A stretch of 64,000 nt of DNA, taken from CAWEPK01 sp963835595 (GTDB taxonomy: Bacteria > Desulfobacterota > Syntrophorhabdia > Syntrophorhabdales > WCHB1-27). The DNA is taken from NCBI GenBank assembly GCA_963835595.1, contig CAWIGL010000003.1, forward strand, positions 1-64,000, written 5' to 3'. The position numbers and the translations under genes were made by a program. Shown piece after piece: positions 44,468 to 55,712 of the stretch. A model generated the notes under the pieces. It saw nothing but the letters and a program-made list of their open reading frames with translations. It did no database searches and was not told where the DNA came from. Position 1 is the first letter of the stretch; each line of letters starts with the position of its first letter.

Positions 44468-46068
44468 GTGGACGCGCACGATAACGATCCGGCAGCATTC
44501 CTCCTCGACCCCCGCAGCTATCCCGAAAGGCCGTCCGCCGTCGTCCACCACGAGACGCACATCTCCCATGTGTTTGTCGGGGATAAGTTCGTCTACAAGA
44601 TCAAAAAGCCCGTCAACTTCGGGTTCCTCGATTTTTCGACGCTCGAAAAGAGGCGCTTTTACTGCCATGAAGAGGTTATCCTCAACTCGCGCCTGGCCGG
44701 GGACGTTTACCTCGGCGTCGTCCCCATATACGGAAGGGGCGGACGGTATTCCTTTCGGAGGTCGAAGGGCGCAAGCATCGCCGAGTACGCGGTCAAGATG
44801 AGGACGATACCGGAGGAGAGGCTGCTTTCGAGCCTCATCGGGGCGGGGCGGCTGCTTGAGGCGGAGGCCGCTGAGGTGGGGGCGATGGTCGCCCGCTTCC
44901 ACAGGCAGGCGCCCGCGCACAGGGCCGGGCCTTACGGCGGCCTCTCGACGGTCCGCACCAACACGGAGGAGAACTTCGAGCAGATAGGGCCTTACCGGGG
45001 CTTTACCGTCGATGCGGGTCTTTACGACCTGCTTGTCGGGCAGACGCGCGCATTCGTCCGGGAGAACGAGGTCCTCTTCGGGCAGAGGAAGACCGGCGGG
45101 TTCGTGCGCGAAGGCCACGGCGACCTCCATACGCAACACGTCTGCCTGATCCGGCCGCCGGTGATCGTCGATTGCATCGAGTTCAACAAGCGGTTCCGCA
45201 TAAGCGACGTGCTTGAGGACATCGCCTTCCTTTTGATGGACCTTGAGGACAAGGGCAGGCACGACCTGTCGCCGGCCGTCTGTGCCGCGTATTTTGCCCG
45301 CTTCCCCTCTGCCTGCTCCGTTGAGCTTTTGCGGTTCTACAAGACGTACCGAGCCGTAGTCCGGGGGAAGATCGAGGGGTTCACGGCGAGGGCGCTCGCA
45401 AAGGAGGACCGCGAGGCGGCCGGTGCGGCAAAGAGGCGCGCAGCGGACTACTTCAGCCTCGCCGGGTATTACATGGGGCAGGCGCGTTCTGTCTTCAACC
45501 CCGTCGTGCTGATGGGCCCTGCCGGGTCGGGCAAGTCGGCGGCGGCAAAGGGGCTGCTTGGCGACGCCCTCGTTTTGCGGTCCGACGAGGTGCGGAAAAG
45601 GATAGCGGGCTTGAAGGCGGCAGACCATGTCTACGTCGATTACGGGACGGGCCTTTACGATGCCGGGACGACGCACAGGACATACAGGGTGCTGACGCAT
45701 GAGGCCGTAGCAGCCGGCAGGGAGGGGAGGCGGGTCGTCGTTGACGCCGCGTTCCTCACCTCGGACCTCGTCCGGCAGTTCTACGACGCCTGCATGGCCG
45801 GGGGCTCAACCCCTTCTTTGTCTCGTGTTTCGCGGACGCAGCCGTGCTTCGTGAGAGGGTGAGGCGGCGGGTCGAGGACGGGTCCGACGTCTCGGACGCC
45901 CACCCCGCAGTGCTTGAGCGGCAGCTTGCCGTCATGGAAGCGCCGAAGGACATCCCCTCCTTCCGCCTCATGAGAATCGATACGGGCAGCGCCGGACCGG
46001 AAGAGATCAGGCAGGCCCTCCGGCTGTTCCTGGCGCCGGGCAGCGCGGGCCTTTCCGTGATAAAATAA
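44468..46068 (+). CDS. bifunctional aminoglycoside phosphotransferase-like / AAA kinase, frameshifted
   Basis: A two-part protein. The N-terminal 330 residues form a protein-kinase-like fold of the aminoglycoside phosphotransferase type, with FVYKIKKPVNFGFLD (Lys), GHGDLHTQHVCL (catalytic loop) and DCIEFNKRFRISDVLEDIAF. The C-terminal part is a P-loop kinase with MGPAGSGKSAAAKGL near 345. The frame breaks at a G run (45800-45804) where one base is missing. It resumes as LNPFFVSCFADAAVLRERV and ends at 46068, for about 533 aa. The family is known as COG2187 plus COG0645; the substrate is not established. GTG start. Confidence 0.88.
46061..46066 (+). promoter_or_regulatory. candidate -10 box abutting a GTG start
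   Basis: TAAAAT overlaps the stop of the kinase-like gene and ends six bases before the GTG at 46073, in the same arrangement as at 22572-22583 (hexamer, AAGGG, GTG). Confidence 0.3.
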
Positions 46069-46072
46069 GGGT

Positions 46073-47443
46073 GTGAGCGGGAAGACGCGAGAAGCGGTGG
46101 AGGCCGGCAGGGAGTATACGGCCGCCGTGGAAGACATGGCGCTGCCTGCGTGCCACGGCGTGGCGCGCCTGGGCGGGCTTGTCGTCTTCGTCCCGGGAGG
46201 CGTCACCGGCGACAGGGTGCGCATAAGGATAGCCAGGGCGGAGAGGCGCTTCGCCTACGGGGAGGTCATCGCTATCGAGGAGGCGTCGGCCCTGCGGGAG
46301 GCGCCTGCCTGCGCGCACGTCGGCGCGTGCGGCGGATGCGACCTTCAAGCCCTTGCCTACGATGCCCAGCTCAAGCTGAAAGAGAACCACCTTTGCCAGA
46401 CCCTCGCCAGGATAGGCGGCCAGGACGCGGCGGGGATCAAGGTCGCGCCCATCGTCCCTTCCGCCGATGTGTTCTTTTATCGCAGCAAGATCGAGCTATC
46501 TTTCGGCAATGCGGGCGGCAGGCTTTGCGCCGGCCTCGCCGGCCGCTCGTCCCCCTTCAGCCCCCATGCCGGCCGCATCGTCCCCATCGATGGGTGCCTC
46601 CTATTCAGTCCCGTCGCCGGCAGGCTGCTCCCTATCGTCGTGGAGGCGCTTCAGGGGGCGGGCCTTGACGCATACGACGAGCAGACGGGCGCGGGCGCGC
46701 TCAAGCGCCTCGTGCTCCGGGAGGCGAAGGGCACGGATGAAGTGATGCTCCACGTCGTTGCCGCTACCGACGTAGGCCGGGCGCTCGCCCCGCTTAAAGG
46801 AGCGCTGGCCGCGAGCGTGCCGCAGCTCGTCAGCGTCTACGCGACATCGGGCGGCGCGACAAGGCGCCTCTGGGGCGCACCCTGCATCGAAGAACGCCTT
46901 TCGGGCCTTTCCTTCCATATATACCCGCGCACGTTCTTTCAGCCCAACCCCCTGACAGCCGCCCTGCTCTACGAGCGGCTCGCCGGTCTGCCGGGGGTCG
47001 GGCAGGCGCGCAGCGTCCTCGGCCTTTACTGCGGCGCGGGGCCTATCGAGATCGTCCTGGCCCGGTTGCTGCCCCAAGCGAGCGTGACGGGCGTCGATTC
47101 GGAGGGCGAGAACATCGCCTGCGCGAAGGAGAATGCCGCGCTCAACGGGGTGGAAAACTGCCGCTTCGTAAAGGAGAGGGTGGAGAGGGCGACGCGTCTC
47201 GCCGCCGGTAAGACCGACCTTCTCGTGATCGACCCGCCGAGAAGGGGGCTGGGCGCGGAGGCCCTTGCGGCGGTCCTGCGCATCCGCCCGGAGAGGATAG
47301 CCTACGTCTCGTGCAACCCGGCAACCCTGGCAAGAGACCTCAAGGACCTTGGCAGGGCATATAAGGCCAGGGAAATAGCTCCCTTCGATTTCTTCCCCCA
47401 CACGGCATACTTCGAGGCCCTCGCGCTCCTCGAGCGCGCATAA
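46073..47443 (+). CDS. rlmD: 23S rRNA (uracil-5-)-methyltransferase, RlmD/TrmA family
   Basis: A 456-aa RNA methyltransferase. An N-terminal TRAM-like domain (residues 14-70) is followed by Fe-S cluster cysteines in CAHVGACGGCDLQ and a fourth Cys further on. The SAM site is LGLYCGAGPIEI, with DPPRRGL. The catalytic Cys lies in YVSCNPATLARDL near residue 418, and a final Glu follows in YFEALALLE. RlmD methylates U1939 of 23S rRNA; RlmC/TrmA specificities cannot be excluded from sequence. GTG start, four bases after the previous gene. Confidence 0.9.
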   Translation: MSGKTREAVEAGREYTAAVEDMALPACHGVARLGGLVVFVPGGVTGDRVRIRIARAERRFAYGEVIAIEEASALREAPACAHVGACGGCDLQALAYDAQLKLKENHLCQTLARIGGQDAAGIKVAPIVPSADVFFYRSKIELSFGNAGGRLCAGLAGRSSPFSPHAGRIVPIDGCLLFSPVAGRLLPIVVEALQGAGLDAYDEQTGAGALKRLVLREAKGTDEVMLHVVAATDVGRALAPLKGALAASVPQLVSVYATSGGATRRLWGAPCIEERLSGLSFHIYPRTFFQPNPLTAALLYERLAGLPGVGQARSVLGLYCGAGPIEIVLARLLPQASVTGVDSEGENIACAKENAALNGVENCRFVKERVERATRLAAGKTDLLVIDPPRRGLGAEALAAVLRIRPERIAYVSCNPATLARDLKDLGRAYKAREIAPFDFFPHTAYFEALALLERA

Positions 47444-47547
47444 CGCTCGCCCCATCGGGTCTCCTTCTTGACCTCTCCCGGCCGTTCGTAGTCTAATAAT
47501 AGCCGGAGGGCGCAGAAAGTAGACGGATAGGCGCGCTGAGGAGAAGA

Positions 47548-48453
47548 GTGAAAAAGCCTGCGGATAGAATCAAGGACGCCTTCATCTCGACACGGCCGTG
47601 GTCCTTCACGATGTCCCTCATCTCCGTATCCATCGGCACGCTCCTTGCCGCCGAGGAAGGCCCGGTGCTCTGGGGCGCTTTCGTCCTCGTTTGCGTCGGC
47701 ATCGTCTGCTTCCACGCCACGGCGAATGTGCTGAACGACTACTTCGACACCCGCTACGGCGTGGACCTGCCCGACTCCCCGACCGCGATCTACAGACCGC
47801 AGCCCATCCTGAGCGGGGCGTTCACGCCGGGTCAGCTCCTCGCCTTCGGGTTGGTCCTGGCCGGCGTCACCGCCGCGATCGGCCTTGTCCTCGCCTTCGA
47901 GCGCTCCCTGATCGTCCTCTGGATCGGCCTGGCGGGCCTTCTCGCCTGCATTTTTTACACTGCGGGGCCGGTGAAGTTCAAGTACAGGGCGTGGGGGGAG
48001 GTCTTCGTTTTCGTGATGTGGGGGCCGCTCATGTTCGAGGGGTCCTACGCAGTGCAGCGCCAGGCCCTCTCGCTGAAGGCCCTTGCCGTATCGATACCCT
48101 TCGGCGTGCTGGTGGCGCTCGTCCTGCTCGCGAACAACATCAGGGACATCGACTACGATTCGCGGCAGCCCATCAAGACTATCGGGATACTCCTCGGCGC
48201 CGCCCGCTCCATCCGCCTTTATGCGCTAATGATCGCCGCCGCCTACCTGTTCGTCGTGCTCATGGTGGTGGCCGGGATGCTCAGCCCGTGGGCGCTGCTC
48301 GTCCTCCTCTCCCTGCCGAAGGCCCTCAAGCTCGTCAGGGTCTTCGCGCAAAAAGTCCCCGACGCGGCCGACGCAAACACGGCCCAGCTCAACACGGTCT
48401 TCGGCCTGCTGCTCGTCGTCGCCCTCATCATCAACAGGATAGTGTCCATGTGA
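47548..48453 (+). CDS. menA: MenA-type 1,4-dihydroxy-2-naphthoate prenyltransferase
   Basis: A UbiA-superfamily prenyltransferase of 301 aa with eight to nine membrane spans. The first Asp-rich motif is NVLNDYFDTRYGVD (near residue 62); the second is NNIRDIDYDSRQPIKT (near 193). Both bind the prenyl diphosphate through magnesium. This pattern is that of MenA in menaquinone synthesis, in keeping with an anaerobe. GTG start with GAGGAGAAG upstream. Its stop overlaps the start of a CPBP protease gene. Confidence 0.88.
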   Translation: MKKPADRIKDAFISTRPWSFTMSLISVSIGTLLAAEEGPVLWGAFVLVCVGIVCFHATANVLNDYFDTRYGVDLPDSPTAIYRPQPILSGAFTPGQLLAFGLVLAGVTAAIGLVLAFERSLIVLWIGLAGLLACIFYTAGPVKFKYRAWGEVFVFVMWGPLMFEGSYAVQRQALSLKALAVSIPFGVLVALVLLANNIRDIDYDSRQPIKTIGILLGAARSIRLYALMIAAAYLFVVLMVVAGMLSPWALLVLLSLPKALKLVRVFAQKVPDAADANTAQLNTVFGLLLVVALIINRIVSM

Positions 48454-49039
48454 TAGCCGGGGGCGTCGTCCTCGCCTTCGTCTGCTGGGCGTTCACCTTC
48501 GGCTGGGCGGGGGGCAATTTCTGGGAAAAGATCGGGCTCTCCGTTGTTATCGCGCTCGCGTATTCGCTTCTGTGGCAGCGGCCCGCCCTCGCCTTCCGCG
48601 CAAAGTCCGTCGTCCTGGGCGTCCTTTCCGCAGCAGTCCTTTATGCGCTGTTCTTTCTCGGCAACGCCCTCGCGCCTCTCGTGCTGCGCGGCGCCCACGC
48701 CCAGGTGGGCGGGATCTACGGCCTGGGCACGGGGACGGGCAGGTTCCTCGTCTTCCTGCTGCTCCTTTTCGTCACAGGGCCGGGCGAGGAGATCTTCTGG
48801 CGGGGCTTCCTTCAGTCGAGGATGATGGCGGCCTGGGGGAACGTCCGGGGCTACCTCGCAGCCACTGCCGTCTACGCGGGCGTCCACGTCTTTTCGGGCA
48901 ACCCGGTCCTCATCGTCGCCGCGCTTCTCGCCGGGGCCTTCTGGGGGCCCTCTACGTCTGGCGGCGGGACCTGCTGCTCCTGATCGTCTCCCACTCGGTA
49001 TGGTCCGCGGTGATATTCGCGGTTGCGCCTATTAGGTGA
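48450..49039 (+). CDS. CPBP-family intramembrane metalloprotease, frameshifted
   Basis: A membrane protein of the CAAX protease/bacteriocin-processing (Abi/CPBP) family. The GEEIFWRGFLQ motif (EExxxR, near residue 113), the AGVHVF His and the final HSVWSAV His form the catalytic set. GTG at 48450 overlaps the menA stop. A missing G in the run at 48946-48950 shifts the frame after LLAGAFWG; the next frame gives ALYVWRRDLLLLIVSHSVWS to the stop at 49039, about 196 aa. Its substrate is unknown. Confidence 0.88.
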
Positions 49040-49073
49040 TCGCGCCGCGAAAAGCCCTGGCGGGCCCGGCCGC

Positions 49074-49517
49074 CTATTTCTTGCCGGCTATAGCTCTATC
49101 GATGGAGCACGTCCCGCCCCCCGCTATCATCAGGGCGATGCACATGCCGATTATAAGCAGGTGGTACTCGATCCCTTCGCCCGCCTTGTGCCCGAACCAG
49201 TTCATGAAGAAGCCGAACTTCAGGTGAACGAGGAAGATGGCGACGACCATCTCGACGGCTATGCCGAAGGCGGCCACCCTGGTGAGGAAGCCGAAGAAAA
49301 GACCGATGGGGCCGAGGAATTCCGCTGCGATGGCGAGGATGATGAAGGGCAGCGGGATGTGCATCTTCTCCATGAACCCCATTGAGGCCGCAAGGCCCGG
49401 CCCGCCGAGCCAGCCGAGCACCTTCTGGGCGCCGTGCGGGAAGAAGACGACGGCGAGAAAGAGGCGGAGCGCGAAGGCCGGCAGGCGGCCGTCCGTAGCA
49501 AGGAGCGCCTTGAGCAT
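49074..49517 (-). CDS. DoxX-family membrane protein
   Basis: A 147-aa four-helix protein of the DoxX family: LRLFLAVVFFPHGAQKVLGW, AAEFLGPIGLFFGFLTRVAA, MVVAIFLVH and a C-terminal helix LLIIGMCIALMIAGGG. DoxX proteins are linked to redox stress, thiosulfate oxidation or quinone metabolism, but the role is often unknown. It is transcribed leftwards, convergent with the CPBP gene. It is a second DoxX/MauE-type gene in this window besides the one at 42.7 kb. Confidence 0.88.
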   Translation of the reverse strand: MLKALLATDGRLPAFALRLFLAVVFFPHGAQKVLGWLGGPGLAASMGFMEKMHIPLPFIILAIAAEFLGPIGLFFGFLTRVAAFGIAVEMVVAIFLVHLKFGFFMNWFGHKAGEGIEYHLLIIGMCIALMIAGGGTCSIDRAIAGKK

Positions 49518-49615
49518 GGCATGACCCCCCGGAAAAGAGATTCGACTTTATTCAATTATAGTCATGCAGCGCGGCATAGTCATGAAATTTCCAAGGGTTT
49601 TACCGAAGGGCGCGC

Positions 49616-50468
49616 CTATTCCCCGGCCCTGCCTTCCGGGCCGACCCAGCGGCCCATCTCTTTGTAAGGAGCGGTGAGACGGACGATCTCCTTCCTGGCA
49701 GCCAGGAACCGCCCCCGCATCCCTTTGAGCCACTCCCTGTGGTCGCGGACGAACCCAATGTCGCCCACGTCCCAGCCCGGCGTGCCCTTAACTGCGCGTT
49801 TTTCGCCGATCTGGAAAGACCCGTGGCAAACGGTGCAGATGAAGTCCGTCTTCCTGACCCGTACGATGTCGTTGCCGCAGAACGGGCAGGCGCGGCCGGG
49901 GCGGGCGGCCTTACCCGGCCCGAACAGGCCGCGGCCCAGCCTTTCGGCTGTCCGCAGGTGATTTTTCGCAAGCACGTCTCCCGGCAGGGCGGCCTTCAAG
50001 CCCACCGCTGCCTTGACGGAGAGTCCGAGGAACGCGGCGAGGGTGAGGAGGGTCTGGGGCGCAGTGCCTATCCTGTCGCGGACGCCGTAAGTGACGGCGA
50101 GTATGGTGGGCTTATGGCGCGTCCGGTCGATAATGGGGAAGAACGAAAAGGCCCGGTCGAGGAGCATCTTGACGCTGCCGTGGGCCCCGAGGAAATAGAC
50201 GGGCGACGCTATAATCAGCGCGTCAGCCTCAGCTATCAGCCCTTTCAGGAAGGCTACATCGTCCTCGATGGGGCAGAGCCCCTCGTCGAGGCAGCGGTAG
50301 CATCCCCTGCACGGCTTGATGTCGAGGGCCGGAAGGCGCACCAGGCTCAATTCGCAGCCCGGGACGTGCCTCGCCGTCTCCTTCACGAAGAGCCTCGCAG
50401 TTGCCCAATTTTCTCTGGGAGCCGATGATGCCTAGAACCCTTCTTTTTCCGCCGGATTCACTGGTCAT
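49616..50468 (-). CDS. iron-sulfur flavoprotein with added zinc ribbon, frameshifted
   Basis: An Isf-like NADPH-dependent FMN reductase family protein, about 283 aa. The FMN-binding start VLGIIGSQRK lies in the first frame from ATG 50468. A surplus base in the CCC run at 50404-50406 moves the rest (ARLFVKETARHVPGCE onwards) to the next frame. The Fe-S motif CRGCYRCLDEGLC and SPVYFLGAHGSVKMLLDR are typical of iron-sulfur flavoproteins. After residue 200 a zinc ribbon (CPFCGN, CTVCHG) is added, which ordinary Isf proteins lack. It is likely a redox enzyme of anaerobic metabolism. Confidence 0.85.
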
Positions 50469-50514
50469 GGCGCATATCCCTCCTCTTTAAGCCTGTTGAA
50501 AACAAACGGATTTT

Positions 50515-52336
<1,822 letters not shown>

Positions 52337-52365
<29 letters not shown>

Positions 52366-53169
52366 GCCCCTCGTAATGGGCATCCTGAACGTGACGCCCG
52401 ATTCCTTCTACGACGGCGGCGCCTACTTCACACAGGAAAAAGCGATAGAGCGGGCCTTCCGCATGATCGAGGAGGGCGCAGACATCATCGACATCGGAGG
52501 CGAGACGACAAAGCCCTTCTCCGAGCCGACGCCTGAGAAAGAAGAGCTCCGCCGGGTCATCCCGGTCATCGCCTCCATAAGGAAGAAGTCGGACATCCCC
52601 ATCTCGATAGACACCTACAAGGCGACCATCGCGCAGGCCGCGCTGGACGCCGGGGCGGACATTATAAACGACATCTCCTCCCTTTCTTTCGACCCCGCTA
52701 TGGCCGGCGTCGCGGCGCAGGCGCACGCCTCCGTCATCCTGATGCACATAAAGGGCACGCCGAGGGACATGCAGGTGAGCCCGTCGTACGAGAACGTAGT
52801 GGCCGAAGTGAAGGAGTTCCTGGCCGAGAGGATTGCCTTTGCGCAAGACCGCGGCATAGATGGTGACGATATCGTGGTAGACCCCGGCATCGGCTTCGGC
52901 AAAAGGCTGGAGGACAACCTGGCCCTCATAAAAGATATCCCAGCCTGAAAAAACTGGGCAAGCCGGTGCTCATGGGCACGTCAATGAAGTCCTTTATCGG
53001 CCGCATACTTGGAACGGCCGCCCTTGAGGACAGGGCCGAGGTCGCGCTGGCGAGCGCGGCCATATCTGTCTGGAACGGGGCCGACATCGTGAGGGTCCAC
53101 GACGTGGCGGGGACGCGGAGGGTCGTCAAGTTCATGGCTGCCCTCATGGCGCTCCCTGACAGGGAATAG
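52337..53169 (+). CDS. folP: dihydropteroate synthase, frameshifted
   Basis: FolP joins para-aminobenzoate to the pterin in folate synthesis. AGGGGAGG precedes ATG 52337, inside the end of ftsH. The first frame has MGILNVTPDSFYDGG, DIIDIGGETTKPF and VDPGIGFGKRLEDNLALI. It then stops after KDIP because one C is missing in the CCC at 52939-52941. The next frame continues SLKKLGKPVLMGTSMKSFIG to DIVRVHDVAGTRR, giving about 277 aa, the usual length, with the full pterin site. Confidence 0.95.
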
Positions 53170-53174
53170 CAGCC

Positions 53175-53940
53175 ATGGCGCACGCCGTCAGGTGGCAGGA
53201 CGTCCTCGACGTACTGATCGTCGCCTACATCATCTACCGCATACTGCTTCTGATAAAGGGCACGAAGGCCCTCCAGCTCACAATCGGCATCATCATGGTC
53301 TTTTTTGCCTTTTACATCTCGAAGAAGCTGGAGCTTTTCACCCTGGGCTTCATGCTCAACAGCTTCGTCTCGTCCATCGTCCTGGTGATCGTCGTCATCT
53401 TCCAGAATGAGATCAGGCACGTGCTCTTCGTCCTGGGGAGGAGCCCGTTTTTCCGCAAGATCACCTACGTGAAGGAGACGCTCTTCTACGACGAGCTTGT
53501 CAACGCGTGCACGATCATGGGCAAGAGGAAGACGGGCGCACTGATCGTGCTGGAGCGCGAGGTCGGGCTGGACGAGTTCCTGGAGGGCGGGATAAAGATC
53601 GACGCAGACGTGAACGCAGAGCTTATAGTGAGCCTCTTCCAGCCGACGTCCCCCCTGCACGACGGCGCGCTCGTCATAAAGGACGGCCGGATAAGGGCGG
53701 CAAGCTGCGTCCTGCCGCTATCGACCGTGGAGACCCTCGACAAGGGTTTCGGGACGCGGCACAGGGCGGCCATCGGCATCACGGAGGTGGCGGACGCGGT
53801 CTCGGTGGTCGTCTCCGAGGAATCGGGCCAGATCTTCCTTCGGCGCAGGGGGCGCGATCACGAGGAACACAACCCCGGAGGCGCTCAAGAAGGCGCTTAA
53901 GACCCTGCTTTTAGGCAGGGAAGCAGCTTCCGGCGGCTAA
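53175..53940 (+). CDS. cdaA: CdaA, diadenylate cyclase, frameshifted near the C terminus
   Basis: CdaA makes the second messenger c-di-AMP. Three N-terminal membrane helices (residues 10-65) precede the DAC domain with PLHDGALVI (DGA motif) and GTRHRAAIG (RHR motif). Near 53845 a surplus base after GQIFL shifts the frame. The continuation GGAITRNTTPEALKKALKTL to the stop at 53940 is the normal C terminus, so the true protein is about 254 aa. It is followed by its usual partner, a YbbR-domain protein. Confidence 0.95.
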
Positions 53941-53962
53941 AGCTAAGGATGGAGGGCGGTTC

Positions 53963-54616
53963 TTGCTCATGGGCTTCATAAGAAAGTTTATCCTCAACGA
54001 GTTCAGGCTGAAGGCCCTCGCGCTGATCCTCGCCGTAGTCTTCTGGTTCTCTGCGACGTACATGGGGCAGTCGAAGATGGGCTTCATGGTGCCCGTCTCC
54101 TTTTACAACGTCGATAAGGGCGAGGTCATCAGGGATACCGATACGAGGAACATCCTCATAACGGTCAACGGGCCGCCTTCGATCCTGAAGAACATGAAGG
54201 CAGAGGACATAAGAGTGCCCGTCAACCTTTCCAGGGTGAAGGAGGGCCGCCACGTCTTCAGTATCGGGAAAGGGGACGTGATCGTCCCGCCCGGCCTGAA
54301 AGTGGAGGAGACGAGGCCCGGTTACGTTGCCGTCGAGCTCGACAAGATAGTGGAAAAGCGGCTGCGCGTTGTAGTAAGATTGGATAAGAAGTGGCAGGGC
54401 GCCTACGAGGTGGCCTCCTGGCGCCCGGTGTATGTCTACGTGGAAGGCCCCAGGGAGTCGCTTCAGAGAAAGGACGTCCTGGAGACGGTCCCGGTCAGCG
54501 GCAATTTCACCCGTCAGAAGGAAGTTCTGGACGTGCCTCTCGACGCGAAATCCCTCGATGCGATAAGGGTCGTGCCGGAGACGGTGAGCGTGGTGCTGAA
54601 AAGGACCGGAAGTTAA
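53963..54616 (+). CDS. YbbR-domain protein, CdaA regulator-like
   Basis: A 217-aa membrane-anchored protein: one N-terminal helix (LALILAVVFWFSATYMG, residues 18-34) and two YbbR repeats (PVSFYNVDKGEVI to VNGPP; RLRVVVRLDKKWQGAYEV to VEGPRESL). YbbR/CdaR proteins bind and modulate the cyclase CdaA, next door. TTG at 53963 has GGAGGG at proper spacing, while ATG at 53969 lies too far from it. glmM, the third gene of the common cdaA-cdaR-glmM set, is absent here. Confidence 0.9.
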   Translation: MLMGFIRKFILNEFRLKALALILAVVFWFSATYMGQSKMGFMVPVSFYNVDKGEVIRDTDTRNILITVNGPPSILKNMKAEDIRVPVNLSRVKEGRHVFSIGKGDVIVPPGLKVEETRPGYVAVELDKIVEKRLRVVVRLDKKWQGAYEVASWRPVYVYVEGPRESLQRKDVLETVPVSGNFTRQKEVLDVPLDAKSLDAIRVVPETVSVVLKRTGS

Positions 54617-54631
54617 GGGGAAAGGGGCCGT

Positions 54632-55372
54632 ATGCCGGAGCTTATGGTGAATATCGACCACGTGGCAACGCTGAGGGAGGCGCGCGGCACGGCCTATCCT
54701 AACCCCGTCTATGCCGCCTGCATTGCCGAGGAAGCGGGGGCGGCGGGCATCATCGTCCATCTCAGGGAGGACAGGCGCCACATAAAGGACAGGGACGTGC
54801 GGCTTCTCAGGGAGGTCATAAAGACGCGGCTCAACCTTGAGATGGCGGCAACGGACGAGATGGTGGGGATCGCCCGCGAGGTCCTGCCCGATATGGCGAC
54901 CCTCGTGCCGGAAAAAAGGCAGGAGCTTACCACTGAGGGCGGTCTCGACGTTGCGGGCAACGCGGGCAGGATAGCGGCCGTCGTGGCGGGCCTGAAGGAG
55001 AAGGGCGTAGCCGTCAGCCTCTTTATCGACGCCGACGAGGCCCAGGTGAAGGCGGCAGCGTCCACCGGGGCGGACATGATAGAGATACACACGGGGCGCT
55101 TCGCGGACGCGCCTTCGGACCGGATAAAGCAGGCGGAGCTTGCCAGGGTGATAGCCGCAGCTAGGATGGGCAAAGAGGCGGGCATGGGGGTGAACGCGGG
55201 CCACGGCCTCCACTATGGCAACGTGCGGGCCGTAGCCGCGATCCCCTATATCGACGAGCTGTCCATCGGCCACAGCATTATCGCGCGGGCGGTCTTCGCC
55301 GGGCTGGACAGGGCAGTGCGCGACATGATAGCCCTCGTCAGGACGCCCGATGCCGGAAGGAGCGGTCCTTAA
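54632..55372 (+). CDS. pdxJ: pyridoxine 5'-phosphate synthase
   Basis: PdxJ condenses deoxyxylulose phosphate with 3-amino-2-oxopropyl phosphate in vitamin B6 synthesis. The 246-aa TIM-barrel protein opens LMVNIDHVATLREARGT, with HLREDRRHI, NLEMAA, EIHTG and NAGHGLHYGNV as active-site blocks. AAGGGG precedes the ATG. It abuts acpS with no gap, the usual pdxJ-acpS pairing. Confidence 0.97.
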   Translation: MPELMVNIDHVATLREARGTAYPNPVYAACIAEEAGAAGIIVHLREDRRHIKDRDVRLLREVIKTRLNLEMAATDEMVGIAREVLPDMATLVPEKRQELTTEGGLDVAGNAGRIAAVVAGLKEKGVAVSLFIDADEAQVKAAASTGADMIEIHTGRFADAPSDRIKQAELARVIAAARMGKEAGMGVNAGHGLHYGNVRAVAAIPYIDELSIGHSIIARAVFAGLDRAVRDMIALVRTPDAGRSGP

Positions 55373-55693
55373 GTGATAGGGATAGACATAGTCGAGGTTG
55401 CGCGGATCGAGCGCGCGCGGGAGGTTTACGGCGACAGGTTCCTCAGCCGGGTATTCACGGGCCGGGAGATCGAGTACGCAGGCCGCAAGAAGCGATGGGC
55501 CGAGTCGCTGGCGGGGAGGTTCGCAGCCAAAGAGGCGTTCATGAAGGCTTGGGGCAGGCGGCTCCCGTGGAAGGGCATCGAGGTCCTCTCCGGCAGCCGG
55601 GGCAGGCCCTTTATAATATTCGAGGACAGGGAATACAACGGGGTCTCCATATCCCACGAGCGGCAGTTCGCCGTATCGGTAGTGCAGATATGA
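55373..55693 (+). CDS. acpS: holo-[acyl-carrier-protein] synthase
   Basis: AcpS attaches phosphopantetheine to acyl carrier protein. The 106-aa protein has the family motifs GIDIVEVARIE (magnesium Asp) and ESLAGRFAAKEAFMKAWG, at a slightly short length. It starts at GTG directly after the pdxJ stop. Confidence 0.94.
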   Translation: MIGIDIVEVARIERAREVYGDRFLSRVFTGREIEYAGRKKRWAESLAGRFAAKEAFMKAWGRRLPWKGIEVLSGSRGRPFIIFEDREYNGVSISHERQFAVSVVQI

Positions 55694-55712
55694 AAGGACC
55701 GGCGGAGCACCG

